Origin: Archangium violaceum Cb vi76
GTDB lineage: Bacteria > Myxococcota > Myxococcia > Myxococcales > Myxococcaceae
Reading direction: 5' to 3'
Assembly: GCF_000733295.1 (NCBI RefSeq)
Contig: NZ_JPMI01000017.1
Coordinates: forward strand, 1-64,000
Length of the DNA: 64,000 nucleotides
Shown here one piece after another: positions 15,448 to 24,101 of this stretch. The translations under genes and the position numbers were made by a program. Position 1 is the stretch's first letter. Every line of letters starts with the position of its first letter. The notes under the pieces are model-generated. The model saw nothing but the letters and a program-made list of their open reading frames with translations. It made no database searches and was not told the origin of the DNA.

Positions 15448-15933
15448 CTAGGGACCTCCGCGGAGCGGAACGAGGGTGAGGGATTGATAGGCGAGCTGGA
15501 GCTCCTCGATGGCCACCACGCCGTCCTTGGCATTGAGCGCTGGCGCCTTGAGCTTCACCGGCAGGCACCTGTCGAGGAAGAAGCGCGCCCGCGGCGTGGA
15601 CCCATCGGCCGCGAGCAGGGTGACCTCTCCCTGCGCGCGCTTCGTCTTGGGGGCGGCCACCACGGCCTCGAACCAGAGCCAGAGATCGTAGTTGGGGGTC
15701 ATCCCGCGCTTGAGGGTGAGCTGGCCGTAGCTGACGGGACCGAAGAGGCGGATCTGCTGGCCGTTGTTGCCGCCCTCGCGGATCGTCTTCACGTCGAGGG
15801 TCATCTCCAGGCCGTCACACTCGGCGAAGGAGGCCTCGCAGAGGTGGACCTGGGAGTTCTCGACGCTGAGCTCCACCCGGAAGTTGAAGGCGGTGAAGGG
15901 AGCCTGGACGGTCTCGTAGGAGGGATTGGGCAT
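15448..15933 (-). CDS. Inner tube protein 2 (Afp5/Hcp-like)
   Basis: 161 residues. The pattern YETVQAPFTAFNFRVELSV ... FAECDGLEMTLDVKTIREGGNNGQ ... GQLTLKRGMTPNYDLWLWFEAV is that of the phage T4-gp19-like tail tube family. It directly abuts the sheath-like gene upstream (its ATG follows the previous TGA with no gap). A second, shorter tube protein lies at 18743-19195. In Afp, tube variants such as Afp5 form the first ring on the spike hub, and position next to the LysM and spike genes suggests this one is the tube initiator. Confidence 0.92.
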   Translation of the reverse strand: MPNPSYETVQAPFTAFNFRVELSVENSQVHLCEASFAECDGLEMTLDVKTIREGGNNGQQIRLFGPVSYGQLTLKRGMTPNYDLWLWFEAVVAAPKTKRAQGEVTLLAADGSTPRARFFLDRCLPVKLKAPALNAKDGVVAIEELQLAYQSLTLVPLRGGP

Positions 15934-18741
15934 TCAGCTCTCCTGGGTGAAGAGGCTCCGGTCCTCGTGCTGGACCAGGCGGATGTTGAGGAAGGTGAGG
16001 GGAGAGGAGAGCGCCACCCGCAGCTCCACGAGGAAGCGGCCCTGTCCGGAGCCGGTGTCGGGGCCGGAGGGAATCACCACCTGGAAGGAGTCCTCCCGTG
16101 TGGCCCCCGCGAAGGCCCCTTGGGTGAGGAGGCGGCTGAGCAACTGCTCGAAGCCGCGCTGGACGGAGCGATGGAGGACCGGGGTGTTGTTCTCGAAGAC
16201 GTAGGTGGTGCCGAGCCGGAGCGCGGCCCGGCGCAGGAGCGCGAGCGTCCGCCGCACATGGATGGGCACCAGGTCCGGCTCCTCCGTCAGCGTGGAGGCG
16301 GTGAGGGAGACGAAGCCACGGGGCTCCTGGACGAGGCTGTTCACCTGGGCGTCCAGCAGCTCCGGCCACCGCTGGCGCTCCAGCCTGGGCGAGAGGGCCA
16401 CCACGTCGCGCCAGGGCTCATTGGCGGGTGTCACCCAGGCGCCGCGCTCGTTCGCGCGTCGCGCCAGCACGCCGCACGCGGCTCCGTCCGGTGGCATCCG
16501 GCGGGGGGCTCCGGGTGCTTCCACCTCGGAGACGAGGAGCCAGGGGTGGTAGAGGGCTCCGTGACTGAGGATGTTCACCCCCGGGCGGAGGGGAGAGGAC
16601 GCCCCCTGGAAGGGGGAGTACCGCCGCAGAAGCTCGGCGTGGCCGATGGCCTCGTCCTCCCGGAAGTGCTCGGGCAGGGAGAGGACGGCCAGCAGGTCTC
16701 CACGCGCGGCGCACATCGTCATGAGCGCGTGATGGAGGGTCACCAGGTGCTCCTGGTGGCCGCCATAGTGCTCCGCGCTGCTCAGCGTGTATCCGGGTCT
16801 GTCCCCGATGGAGACGTCCAGGGTCTGGGACCAGGGGCCGAGGAGGCCGCCGCGGCTGGCGCGGACGCGGTAGTGGTAGGTGCCCGTCTTCTGCGCGAAG
16901 AGCGTCATGCGCTCGGCGGGCCCCTGGTGGAGGACGAGCGCGTTCTCGAAATCCTCGCGGGTGGCCTCCTCGAGGGTGTAGAGGACGGGCTCCTGCTTGC
17001 CCTTGGGCGTGGACCACGACAGCTCGAAGGATTCACCCAGGACGGGCGAGCTGGGAGAAGCCGAGAGATGTCCAGCCAGGGGCACCTCGGGGTGGACACA
17101 GTCCTGGAAGTCGCCCTGGACGTTGTCCGGAGCCGGAGCGGGGGGCGCGAGGGCGGGAGGCGCGGCCCGGGGCGCCTTCTTCTCCAGGTTGTCGTTCCAC
17201 GGGCGGTGGACCGCGTCCGGCACCGCCACGAGGGTGACCTCCTCCTTGGACAGCAGCGAGTGGATGCCCTTGAGCGCGCGAGGCTGGGGGCTCTGGTACT
17301 GGATGAAGTGCGCCTGCGCCAGCATCGCCAGGGGACCCCCGAGCATCGCCTCGTCGACGAAGGGGATGTCCCGCAAGCGCTCCAGTCCGTCGCGGACGAG
17401 CGCGTGCTCGGAGGTCTGGACGCGGCCGAGGTACGGCTCGGGCAGCGCCGCCATGGCGAGCGGGAAGTAGAAGGAGTCATCCTCGTCCCGGGAGCCCGCG
17501 AGCGGGAAGCGCGGCTCGCTCGCGCTCCGTCGCAGCTCATCGTGGAGCTCGGGTTCCGTGTAGGCGAGGGAAGGCCCCTCCTGCGCGGCCCGTTGGATCC
17601 ACGCGAGGTCAGTGGGCAGCGCGCCCCAGTAGCGCGGGTGTCGGGACCAGAAGCCCAGTCCTTCCAGGCGCGTCGGGGACTCGGCTCCGCGCCGTACCCA
17701 GAGGCCGAAGGTGAGCCGCTCACACATGCCTCCCCTCAGGGACAGGAGCTCGTCGGGGGAGGGCGCGGATGGCATCAGCTCCACCCACTCACCCGTCACC
17801 GTCAGGCCCTCCTTCTTCGGCCGGACGTTCCTCACGATGAACCAGAGCCGTTCCTCATCCTGGGTGCACAGCAGTGCTCCGGGGCCAGGAGCGGCCGTGA
17901 GGGGCAGCTCCGTCTCGAGCTCGAGCGTGGAGGTGTCCTTCTGTTTCACCGTGGCGGTCAGGAGCCGGGTGTCGAGCCCCGCGTCATCTCCCATCCACAG
18001 GAGCGTCAGCGTCCACTCGTCCTCGGGACTCGTCACTTCCGGGGGCGGTTCCGGGCTCACTCCCGAGCGCAGCCACTGGGGGCTGATTTCGTGGACCCAC
18101 CACCCCTCTTCTTCTTTCTCCACCTGCTCCACGGGCAGCAGCAGCGTGTACGCCGTCGTCTCGAAGCGGACGCGGAGCAGATCCCCACGGGCGGGCTCCG
18201 CGGAAGATGCCAGCCGAAGCCCGGTCCGTGCAGGCATGGTGGTCCGGCCCAGGAGCGTGAGGGGCTCGGCGGAGAGGCTGGCCGAGATCAACAGCGGGTC
18301 CGACCAGCTCCCCTCCGAACGGGCGCGGGCGTAGGCGGGAGCGAAGGGGGGCAGGTGGCCGCGCGGCGTTGTCTGTTCCGGGCCGCTGGGGACGAGGCGG
18401 AGCAGCCCCGGGATGAGGAAACGGTTGTAGCTCGCGCCTCTGCCCGCGACGCGCACCACCCAGCAGCGCCGGCCTCCGTTGCGGAAGAAGGCCCGCACCG
18501 CGGGGGCCAGGTAGGCGTGGACCGTCTCTCCGCGCTCCTTGTCCCAGGCAATGGGCAGGTCCTGTCCGAAGATGGCCTGGAAGCGAGCCACGTCCTCCAC
18601 CAGCACCGGATGATCCAGCGGCCCGGACGCCGCGAAGCCCACGAACGCCGCCACGTCCATGCGTGGCAGCTCGTCCGGTGCGGACGGTGGCTGCGCTTCG
18701 AAGCGGATGCCCGGCAGGCGTCTGGTGGAGGAGCTGCTCAC
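15934..18741 (-). CDS. Third sheath-like protein, 935 aa, with a fibronectin-III-like insertion
   Basis: The N-terminus (RMDVAAFVGFAASGPLDHPVLVEDVARFQAIFG, then YLAPAVRAFFRNGGRRCWVVRVAG) and the C-terminal 250 residues (ILSHGALYHPWLL, GVLARRANERGAWVTPANEPW, NSLVQEPRGFVSLTA, RRTLALLRRAALRLGTTYVFENN) are those of contractile tail sheath proteins. Afp-type sheaths are roughly 350-480 residues by recollection, so this is very long. The extra mass lies in the middle. Residues about 555-643 (SFELSWSTPKG ... GTYHYRVRASRGGLLGPWSQTLDVSI) look like a fibronectin type III fold. In position it equals Afp4, which caps the sheath at the baseplate. The insertion would face outwards and could bind a surface or a partner. 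Confidence 0.85.
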   Translation of the reverse strand: MSSSSTRRLPGIRFEAQPPSAPDELPRMDVAAFVGFAASGPLDHPVLVEDVARFQAIFGQDLPIAWDKERGETVHAYLAPAVRAFFRNGGRRCWVVRVAGRGASYNRFLIPGLLRLVPSGPEQTTPRGHLPPFAPAYARARSEGSWSDPLLISASLSAEPLTLLGRTTMPARTGLRLASSAEPARGDLLRVRFETTAYTLLLPVEQVEKEEEGWWVHEISPQWLRSGVSPEPPPEVTSPEDEWTLTLLWMGDDAGLDTRLLTATVKQKDTSTLELETELPLTAAPGPGALLCTQDEERLWFIVRNVRPKKEGLTVTGEWVELMPSAPSPDELLSLRGGMCERLTFGLWVRRGAESPTRLEGLGFWSRHPRYWGALPTDLAWIQRAAQEGPSLAYTEPELHDELRRSASEPRFPLAGSRDEDDSFYFPLAMAALPEPYLGRVQTSEHALVRDGLERLRDIPFVDEAMLGGPLAMLAQAHFIQYQSPQPRALKGIHSLLSKEEVTLVAVPDAVHRPWNDNLEKKAPRAAPPALAPPAPAPDNVQGDFQDCVHPEVPLAGHLSASPSSPVLGESFELSWSTPKGKQEPVLYTLEEATREDFENALVLHQGPAERMTLFAQKTGTYHYRVRASRGGLLGPWSQTLDVSIGDRPGYTLSSAEHYGGHQEHLVTLHHALMTMCAARGDLLAVLSLPEHFREDEAIGHAELLRRYSPFQGASSPLRPGVNILSHGALYHPWLLVSEVEAPGAPRRMPPDGAACGVLARRANERGAWVTPANEPWRDVVALSPRLERQRWPELLDAQVNSLVQEPRGFVSLTASTLTEEPDLVPIHVRRTLALLRRAALRLGTTYVFENNTPVLHRSVQRGFEQLLSRLLTQGAFAGATREDSFQVVIPSGPDTGSGQGRFLVELRVALSSPLTFLNIRLVQHEDRSLFTQES

Positions 18742-18742
18742 G

Positions 18743-19195
18743 TTATTCCATCTCCAGGCGCTCGTAGGACAGCGTCAGCTCCTCCAGGGCCACGTCCGTT
18801 CCCTTCGCGTTGAAGGGGCCGCTGACGTGCTTGATGATGCGCGCGCGCAGCAGCTTCCACGTCTGGACGACGGAGGTGTGGTCCTCGTTCTGCAACTGGA
18901 TGGTGACGGTGCGCAGCGCGTTCTGGTCGCCGTTGCGGATCTGATTCAACCAGTTGTAGAGCGTCAGCGAGCCGATGACGCCGCGCTTCAGCGTGACGTC
19001 GGTGGACTTGTTGAGGCCGGTGATCTTCCGCACGGCGTTCTCCTTCTCATTGCCATTGCGGTACTCGGCGACGGTGACCTCCATGCCCACGTTGCTGACT
19101 TCCTGGAAGCCGGCGTCGTATCCCTCCGTGGTGCCGGTGCCCAGGTCGACCAGGAAGTTGAACTGCACATAGGGACGCTCTCGAAAGGTGGCCAT
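18743..19195 (-). CDS. Inner tube protein 1 (Afp1/Hcp-like)
   Basis: 150 residues with the tail-tube signature YVQFNFLVDLGTG, FQEVSNVGMEVTVAEYRNGNEKEN, RKITGLNKSTDVTLKRGVIGSLTLYNWLNQI, and the end VALEELTLSYERLEM. It is the probable main subunit of the inner tube. It starts 20 bp after the second sheath gene, and the third sheath gene begins 1 bp after its stop. Confidence 0.95.
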   Translation of the reverse strand: MATFRERPYVQFNFLVDLGTGTTEGYDAGFQEVSNVGMEVTVAEYRNGNEKENAVRKITGLNKSTDVTLKRGVIGSLTLYNWLNQIRNGDQNALRTVTIQLQNEDHTSVVQTWKLLRARIIKHVSGPFNAKGTDVALEELTLSYERLEME

Positions 19196-19215
19196 CTCGG
19201 ATCCTCCTGTGTGGG

Positions 19216-20100
19216 TTACTTCCGGTCACCGGTCCACTGGCCGATGCGGATGATGACGAACTCGGCGGGGCGCAAGGGAGCAACGCCGACCAGGCAGATG
19301 AGCCGGCCGTTATCCAGATCGTTCTGGGTCATGGTGGAGCGGTCGCACTTGACGAAGTAGGCGGCGTCCGGGCGGTCCCCCAGCAGCGCGCCGCTCTGCC
19401 ACTCGTTGAACAGGAAGTCCTCGATGGAGCGGCGGACGTTGGCCCAGAGCTGGGGACCATTGGGCTCGAAGACGGCCCACTGGGTGCCCTTGTCGATGGA
19501 GCGCTCCAGGTAGGCGAAGTAGCGGCGCAGGTTGACGTACTTCCACTCTGGATCCGAACTGATGGTGCGGGCGCCCCACAGGCGCAGGCCGCGGCCCTCG
19601 AAGAAGCGGAAGGCGTTGATGCCCTCGGGGTTGAGGGCCTCCTGCTGTGCGGTGTTGAGGATGGACTCGAAGCCGAGGGCCGTGGTCACCACCTCGTTGG
19701 CGGGAGCCTTGTAGACGGCACGCCGCACGTCGTTGCGCGCGTAGATGCCCGCCACGAAGCCGCTGGGAGGCAGGACGATGGGCTGGCGGGTGACCGGATC
19801 CATCACCTTGATCCAGGGGTAGTAGAGGGCGGCGTGGCTGGAGTCGAACTTGGCCCGCATCTCCCGGACCTGTTGCAGCGTCTGGTTGTTGCCGCTGTCG
19901 AGCACGGCGATGCGGTACCTCATGCGCTCGCAGTGGGAGATGAGCGAGCTGACGACGCTCGGGCCAGGACCGGTCTCGTAGTTGAGGGTGGAGCCGGGCG
20001 CGGCGACGATGGAGATGTCCTCCAGGTCCTCGAACTGTTTCAGGCCCGTCTTGCGCGTGGTGCTCGGTACGTCCCAGCCTTTGTATTCATCCTCGGTGGG
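19216..20100. repeat. Long direct repeat, sheath 3' halves (partner 21232-22116)
   Basis: About 885 bp are almost identical between the two sheath genes at an offset of 2,016 bp, with only scattered substitutions. Similarity fades sharply left of the codons for GWDVPSTTRKTG. The short distance and high identity fit recent duplication or ongoing gene conversion. Confidence 0.9.
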
Positions 20101-21216
20101 CAGCGTGCCGTCATGGCCCCTTTCGAGGAGGATATCGACGGAGCGCTGTGGGTCCGAGGATTGGAAGTCCGTGAGGTAATCGCCGACGGTCTTGGTTTCA
20201 CCCGCTAGTGCACCGGCCGGGATTTGTGTCCGCAGGAGCTTGAGCAGATCGAGTCCATCGGTCACGTTCAGCGGATGGATGATGAGGGGAATCTCCCGGT
20301 TGAGTGAGGGCGTCCGCTTCTCATGCTTGAAGCGAGCGGTGAGGGAATCCGCGGCACCCGCGTTGTTGTGCTCCGGGTCGAGCGCGAGCCCGTTCCACAC
20401 CAGGGAGCTGTCGGAGTCGCGCGTGGGGAGGAGGCTGACGGTGGCGGTAATGACGTGGACTTCGCTCTTCTTCCCCTGGCTGACATCGAGACTGGAGAGC
20501 GACCGCTCCGCCTTGACCGGCTTGTTGTCGACGGTGGCGTTGAAGGTGAAGGTCCACTCGCCGCTCGCGTCTTTCTGGGCCAGGTCGAACTCGAAGTCGC
20601 TTGTTTTCCTCTCTCCCTTTTCCTCCCAGACCTTGTTGATGAGGACCACATCCCTGTTCTGCAGGGCGCCCACACCGAGGACCTTGTTGCCATCGTAGGA
20701 GAGGATGTTCTGGCCCACGCGCAAGGTGATGCGCACGCCCATGTTGCCGGAGGCCCCGGGGTAGCGGGCGGCGAAGAGGAGGGACGGCCGCGGCTCCGTC
20801 TCCTCCGTATTTTCTGGGTTGAGGGAGAGGCTCGTGCGGGAGTGCCCGTCCGGGTAGCCGGTCTTCTCACCGGCATTCACTGTTTCCTCAAGGTTGAAGC
20901 CGGTGTAGCTGGCTTCTTTCGTGGGGCGGAAGACGCGGCTGATGTAGAGGCGCTTGCCGCCCTCCTCGAAGAAGGCGCGCACGGCGTGCCACAGGTAGTT
21001 GTGGCGCTCGCCAGTCTCATCGAAGACGAGCTGCTGGCGATTGCCGTAGGTGCGCTCGAACTCACCCAGGCTGGTGATGAGCTCGTTCTCCAGCTCCACG
21101 GGGCCGTAGCGCGTGGGGCCGATGAAGCCGGTGGTGGTGGTGCTGACACCCTCGATGCTCTTGGAGCGGAACGAGGTCTCTTCGACGAATACGCCGGGAG
21201 CGAGATATTCGGGCAT
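19216..21216 (-). CDS. Contractile tail sheath protein B (666 aa)
   Basis: Starts MPEYLAPGVFVEETSFRSKS, the classic sheath opening, and ends with the conserved sheath C-terminus (YVNLRRYFAYLERSIDKGTQWAVFEPN, LWANVRRSIEDFL, NDLDNGRLICLVGVAPLRPAEFVIIRIGQW). The first about 60 residues and the last about 300 are nearly identical to sheath A upstream; residues about 70-370 differ, with only partial similarity. The outer, variable domain of sheath subunits is known to be surface exposed. In contraction the sheath drives the tube through the target envelope. Downstream is the tube gene, 20 bp away. Confidence 0.95.
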   Translation of the reverse strand: MPEYLAPGVFVEETSFRSKSIEGVSTTTTGFIGPTRYGPVELENELITSLGEFERTYGNRQQLVFDETGERHNYLWHAVRAFFEEGGKRLYISRVFRPTKEASYTGFNLEETVNAGEKTGYPDGHSRTSLSLNPENTEETEPRPSLLFAARYPGASGNMGVRITLRVGQNILSYDGNKVLGVGALQNRDVVLINKVWEEKGERKTSDFEFDLAQKDASGEWTFTFNATVDNKPVKAERSLSSLDVSQGKKSEVHVITATVSLLPTRDSDSSLVWNGLALDPEHNNAGAADSLTARFKHEKRTPSLNREIPLIIHPLNVTDGLDLLKLLRTQIPAGALAGETKTVGDYLTDFQSSDPQRSVDILLERGHDGTLPTEDEYKGWDVPSTTRKTGLKQFEDLEDISIVAAPGSTLNYETGPGPSVVSSLISHCERMRYRIAVLDSGNNQTLQQVREMRAKFDSSHAALYYPWIKVMDPVTRQPIVLPPSGFVAGIYARNDVRRAVYKAPANEVVTTALGFESILNTAQQEALNPEGINAFRFFEGRGLRLWGARTISSDPEWKYVNLRRYFAYLERSIDKGTQWAVFEPNGPQLWANVRRSIEDFLFNEWQSGALLGDRPDAAYFVKCDRSTMTQNDLDNGRLICLVGVAPLRPAEFVIIRIGQWTGDRK
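21030..21216. repeat. Direct repeat, sheath 5' ends (partner 23091-23277)
   Basis: The first about 187 bp of both sheath genes are nearly identical, including the start region and GFIGPTRYGPVELEN codons. Together with the 3' repeat this brackets a divergent middle in each gene. Confidence 0.85.
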
Positions 21217-21231
21217 CTTTTTTTCCTCTTG

Positions 21232-23277
21232 TTACTTCCGGTCACCGGTCCACTGGCCGATGCGGATGACGACGAACTCGGCGGGGCGCAAGGGAGCAAC
21301 GCCGACCAGGCAGATGAGCCGGCCGTTATCCAGATCGTTCTGGGTCATGGTGGAGCGGTCGCACTTGACGAAGTAGGCGGCGTCCGGGCGGTCCCCCAGC
21401 AGAGCGCCGCTCTGCCACTCGTTGAGCAGGAAGTCCTCGATGGAGCGGCGGACGTTGGCCCAGAGCTGGGGACCATTGGGCTCGAAGACGGCCCACTGGG
21501 TGCCCTTGTCGATGGAGCGCTCCAGGTAGGCGAAGTAGCGGCGCAGGTTGACGTACTTCCACTCCGGATCCGAACTGATGGTGCGAGCGCCCCACAGGCG
21601 CAGGCCGCGGCCCTCGAAGAAGCGGAAGGCGTTGATGCCCTCGGGGTTGATGGCTTCCTGCTGTGCGGTATTGAGGATGGACTCGAAGCCGAGGGCCGTG
21701 GTCACCACCTCGTTGGCGGGAGCCTTGTAGACGGCACGCCGCACGTCGTTGCGCGCGTAGATGCCCGCCACGAAGCCGCTGGGAGGCAGGACGATGGGCT
21801 GGCGGGTGACCGGATCCATCACCTTGACCCAGGGGTAGTAGAGAGCGGCGTAGCTGGAGTCGAACTTGGCCCGCATCTCCCGGACCTGTTGCAGTGTCTG
21901 ATCGTTGCCGCTGTCGAGCACGGCGATGCGGTACCTCATGCGCTCGCAGTGGGAGATGAGCGAGCTGACGACGCTGGGGCCAGGGCCGGTCTCGTAGCCG
22001 AAGGTGGAGCCGGGCGCGGCGACGATGGAGATGTCCTCCAGGTCCTCGAACTGTTTCAGGCCCGTCTTGCGCGTGGTGCTCGGGACGTCCCAGCCTTTGT
22101 AGTCGTCCTCGGTGGGCCGTATGCCGTCGTTTCCGCCCGCCAGGAGCACGTTGACGGAACGCTCCTCGTCCGTGGCGTCCGGTTTCTTCAGTTGGGTGAG
22201 GGCAGCCTGGTCCTTGAGGGCATGGAGCAGATCCAACCCATTCCAATCGTCCATCCTCTGGCCCGTCGTCCTCTCCTCCTTCTTGACGAGCTGATGCAAC
22301 TCGATGACGACGGGAATCTCCCGGTTGCGCGAGAGGTCCTGCGGATCAACGAGGAAGCGCTCCTTGAGTGCGTCCTTTGTCCCCGCGCGTTGGTGCTTCG
22401 AGTCGAGCGCGAGCTCGCTCCACACCAGGGACGTTTCGGAGTCGATGGTGGGGAGGAGGCTGACGGTGGCGGTGATGACGTGGATCTCGCTCCTCGGCGG
22501 CGCCTCTCCCTCTTCTTCGCCGCCTTCCCCTCCGCCGCCTTCCCCTCCGCCTTCGCCTTCTTCTGTTGGAGTGGGCAGCGTGAGATTGAGGCTGGTGAGC
22601 TTCAGCGCTTTGGCCGTGTCGGTGGGGGTGAATGTCCACGCGCCGCTCGAGGACAGGTTGGCCTGGTAGAAGTCGCCCGCGGCCTCGGCCCCCACTTCGT
22701 GGATGAAGACCACATCCCTGTCCTGCAGGGCGCCCACGCGGGCCTCGCCGGCCTGGTTATAGGAGAGGATGTTCTGGCCCAGGTTCAAGGTGATGCGCAC
22801 GCGCATGTTGCCGGAGGCCCCGGGATAGCGGGCGGCGAGAAAGAGGTAGCGCGGCGATGCCAGCGTCGGTGTGGCGGGATGCCGCGTCCGGGCGTACCCG
22901 TCCTTGTAGGAAGGCTTGTCCGTGGTGACGACGGCGAGCTCGGTATCGAAACCGGTGTACCTGGCCTTCTGGTCGCCTTCTTCCGTGGGATGGAAGACAC
23001 GGCTGATGTAGAGGCGCTTGCCGCCCTCCTCGAAGAAGGCGCGCACGGCATGCCACATATAGTTGTGGTGCTTGTCCGTACCGAAGCCGAGCTGCTGGCG
23101 GCTGCCGTAGGTGCGCTCGAACTCACCCAGGCTGGTGATGAGCTCGTTCTCCAGCTCCACGGGGCCGTAGCGCGTGGGGCCGATGAAGCCGGTGGTGGTG
23201 GTGCTGACACCCTCGATGCTCTTGGAGCGGAACGAGGTCTCTTCGACGAATACGCCGGGAGCGAGATATTCGGGCAT
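21232..23277 (-). CDS. Contractile tail sheath protein A (681 aa) with an acidic Gly/Glu loop
   Basis: Start ATG 23277 (MPEYLAPGVFVEETS); the upstream frame extension is a shadow. The N-terminus and C-terminal 300 residues are near-identical to sheath B. The middle domain differs and contains a Glu/Gly-rich low-complexity loop at about residues 237-261 (EEGEGGGEGGGGEGGEEEGE). The C-terminus has the usual handshake strands of sheath subunits (FVVIRIGQWTGDRK). It is the first sheath gene transcribed, 14 bp after the 269-aa gene. The two sheaths could form a mixed sheath or alternative particles. Confidence 0.95.
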   Translation of the reverse strand: MPEYLAPGVFVEETSFRSKSIEGVSTTTTGFIGPTRYGPVELENELITSLGEFERTYGSRQQLGFGTDKHHNYMWHAVRAFFEEGGKRLYISRVFHPTEEGDQKARYTGFDTELAVVTTDKPSYKDGYARTRHPATPTLASPRYLFLAARYPGASGNMRVRITLNLGQNILSYNQAGEARVGALQDRDVVFIHEVGAEAAGDFYQANLSSSGAWTFTPTDTAKALKLTSLNLTLPTPTEEGEGGGEGGGGEGGEEEGEAPPRSEIHVITATVSLLPTIDSETSLVWSELALDSKHQRAGTKDALKERFLVDPQDLSRNREIPVVIELHQLVKKEERTTGQRMDDWNGLDLLHALKDQAALTQLKKPDATDEERSVNVLLAGGNDGIRPTEDDYKGWDVPSTTRKTGLKQFEDLEDISIVAAPGSTFGYETGPGPSVVSSLISHCERMRYRIAVLDSGNDQTLQQVREMRAKFDSSYAALYYPWVKVMDPVTRQPIVLPPSGFVAGIYARNDVRRAVYKAPANEVVTTALGFESILNTAQQEAINPEGINAFRFFEGRGLRLWGARTISSDPEWKYVNLRRYFAYLERSIDKGTQWAVFEPNGPQLWANVRRSIEDFLLNEWQSGALLGDRPDAAYFVKCDRSTMTQNDLDNGRLICLVGVAPLRPAEFVVIRIGQWTGDRK

Positions 23278-23291
23278 CGGTGGTTCCTCGC

Positions 23292-24101
23292 TTAAGGATT
23301 GGCGGGCGTGAGCCGGAGCCGGGAGAGAGGGTCCTGCTGGGTACGAACGACGAGGGGTTGGCCGTAGTGCAGCGTGAGCTCGAGGTGGGCCTTGGCGCTG
23401 GAGGTGTCGGGCTTGAACCAGGCTCGAGGCTGGTTCAGGGCGGCGCAGAGCTCCGGGACCCGGGGCACGGGCTTCGGGGGCGGCGCGTAGTAGGCCTCGA
23501 GCCGGAGCGGCCAGGACAGCTCGTGCAAGGCCGCGTCCTTGAGGATGTTGGGGTAGTTGAAGAAGAGAGCGGCGCGGCCCTTGTCGTCCGCCATGCCGCG
23601 CACCAGCAGCAGGCCCTTCATGTTCATCACGTCGAGCCGGGCCCAGGCGGCGGCGCTGTCGCGTGAGGTGTCCCACAGATCCGCGCGCAGCACCGCCAGC
23701 GTGGAGTCGGCCTGGCGCGCGGGCGCGGAGAAGAGCGGGATGGCCGGCTCCGGTGGGCGCATGGGCGAGAGGGGCGTGTCCGGTAGACACCCGAGCGTCA
23801 GCAGCTTCTGGGAGGGCAGCTCCACCTGGAAGGAGCAGGGGAGGAAGCGCCCCAGGGTGTCCTGCACCTCGACCCAGAAGGGCCTCGTGGGCGAGAGCTC
23901 CCGCTGCCCGGGCAGCGCTCCCACCACCCAGACGTTGGAGTGATTGACCTGGGCACGCTGGCGCAGCCCGGGCCGGGACTCGTGCCAGACGCTCACCACC
24001 AGCCCGTCGCTGACGTAATGCCCCAAGGCCGCGTCGCGGAAGCGCACGCCGAAGCGGGCCTCGTGGTTCACCCACTCGAGGAAGTGCACGGAGGGGCTCA
24101 T
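23292..24101 (-). CDS. eCIS operon protein of unknown function, 269 aa
   Basis: Starts at ATG 24101 (MSPSVHFLEWVNHEARFGVRFRD), overlapping the DUF4255 stop as ATGA. The first 130 residues look beta-rich and Ig-like (GLVVSVWHESRPG ... FWVEVQDTLGRFLPCSFQVELP). Residues about 140-200 (AVLRADLWDTSRDSAAAWARLDVMNMKGLLLVRGMADDKGRAALFFNYPN) suggest a small carboxypeptidase-regulatory-like beta domain. Similar proteins are often paired with the DUF4255 cap gene in eCIS loci. It may extend the cap or the sheath terminator; this is inference. Confidence 0.7.
   Translation of the reverse strand: MSPSVHFLEWVNHEARFGVRFRDAALGHYVSDGLVVSVWHESRPGLRQRAQVNHSNVWVVGALPGQRELSPTRPFWVEVQDTLGRFLPCSFQVELPSQKLLTLGCLPDTPLSPMRPPEPAIPLFSAPARQADSTLAVLRADLWDTSRDSAAAWARLDVMNMKGLLLVRGMADDKGRAALFFNYPNILKDAALHELSWPLRLEAYYAPPPKPVPRVPELCAALNQPRAWFKPDTSSAKAHLELTLHYGQPLVVRTQQDPLSRLRLTPANP

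Noticed and set aside
12624-15533. A single 969-codon minus-strand frame that would fuse many proteins
   Set aside because: Only the last 267 residues (from ATG 13427) are conserved gpV-like sequence. The rest is an off-frame reading of the gpD, DUF5908 and LysM genes.
15427-18813. A 1,128-codon plus-strand open frame across the sheath-like gene
   Set aside because: Composition is Gly/Glu/Arg-rich without domain signature, whereas the opposite strand encodes clear sheath and tube proteins in an unbroken operon.
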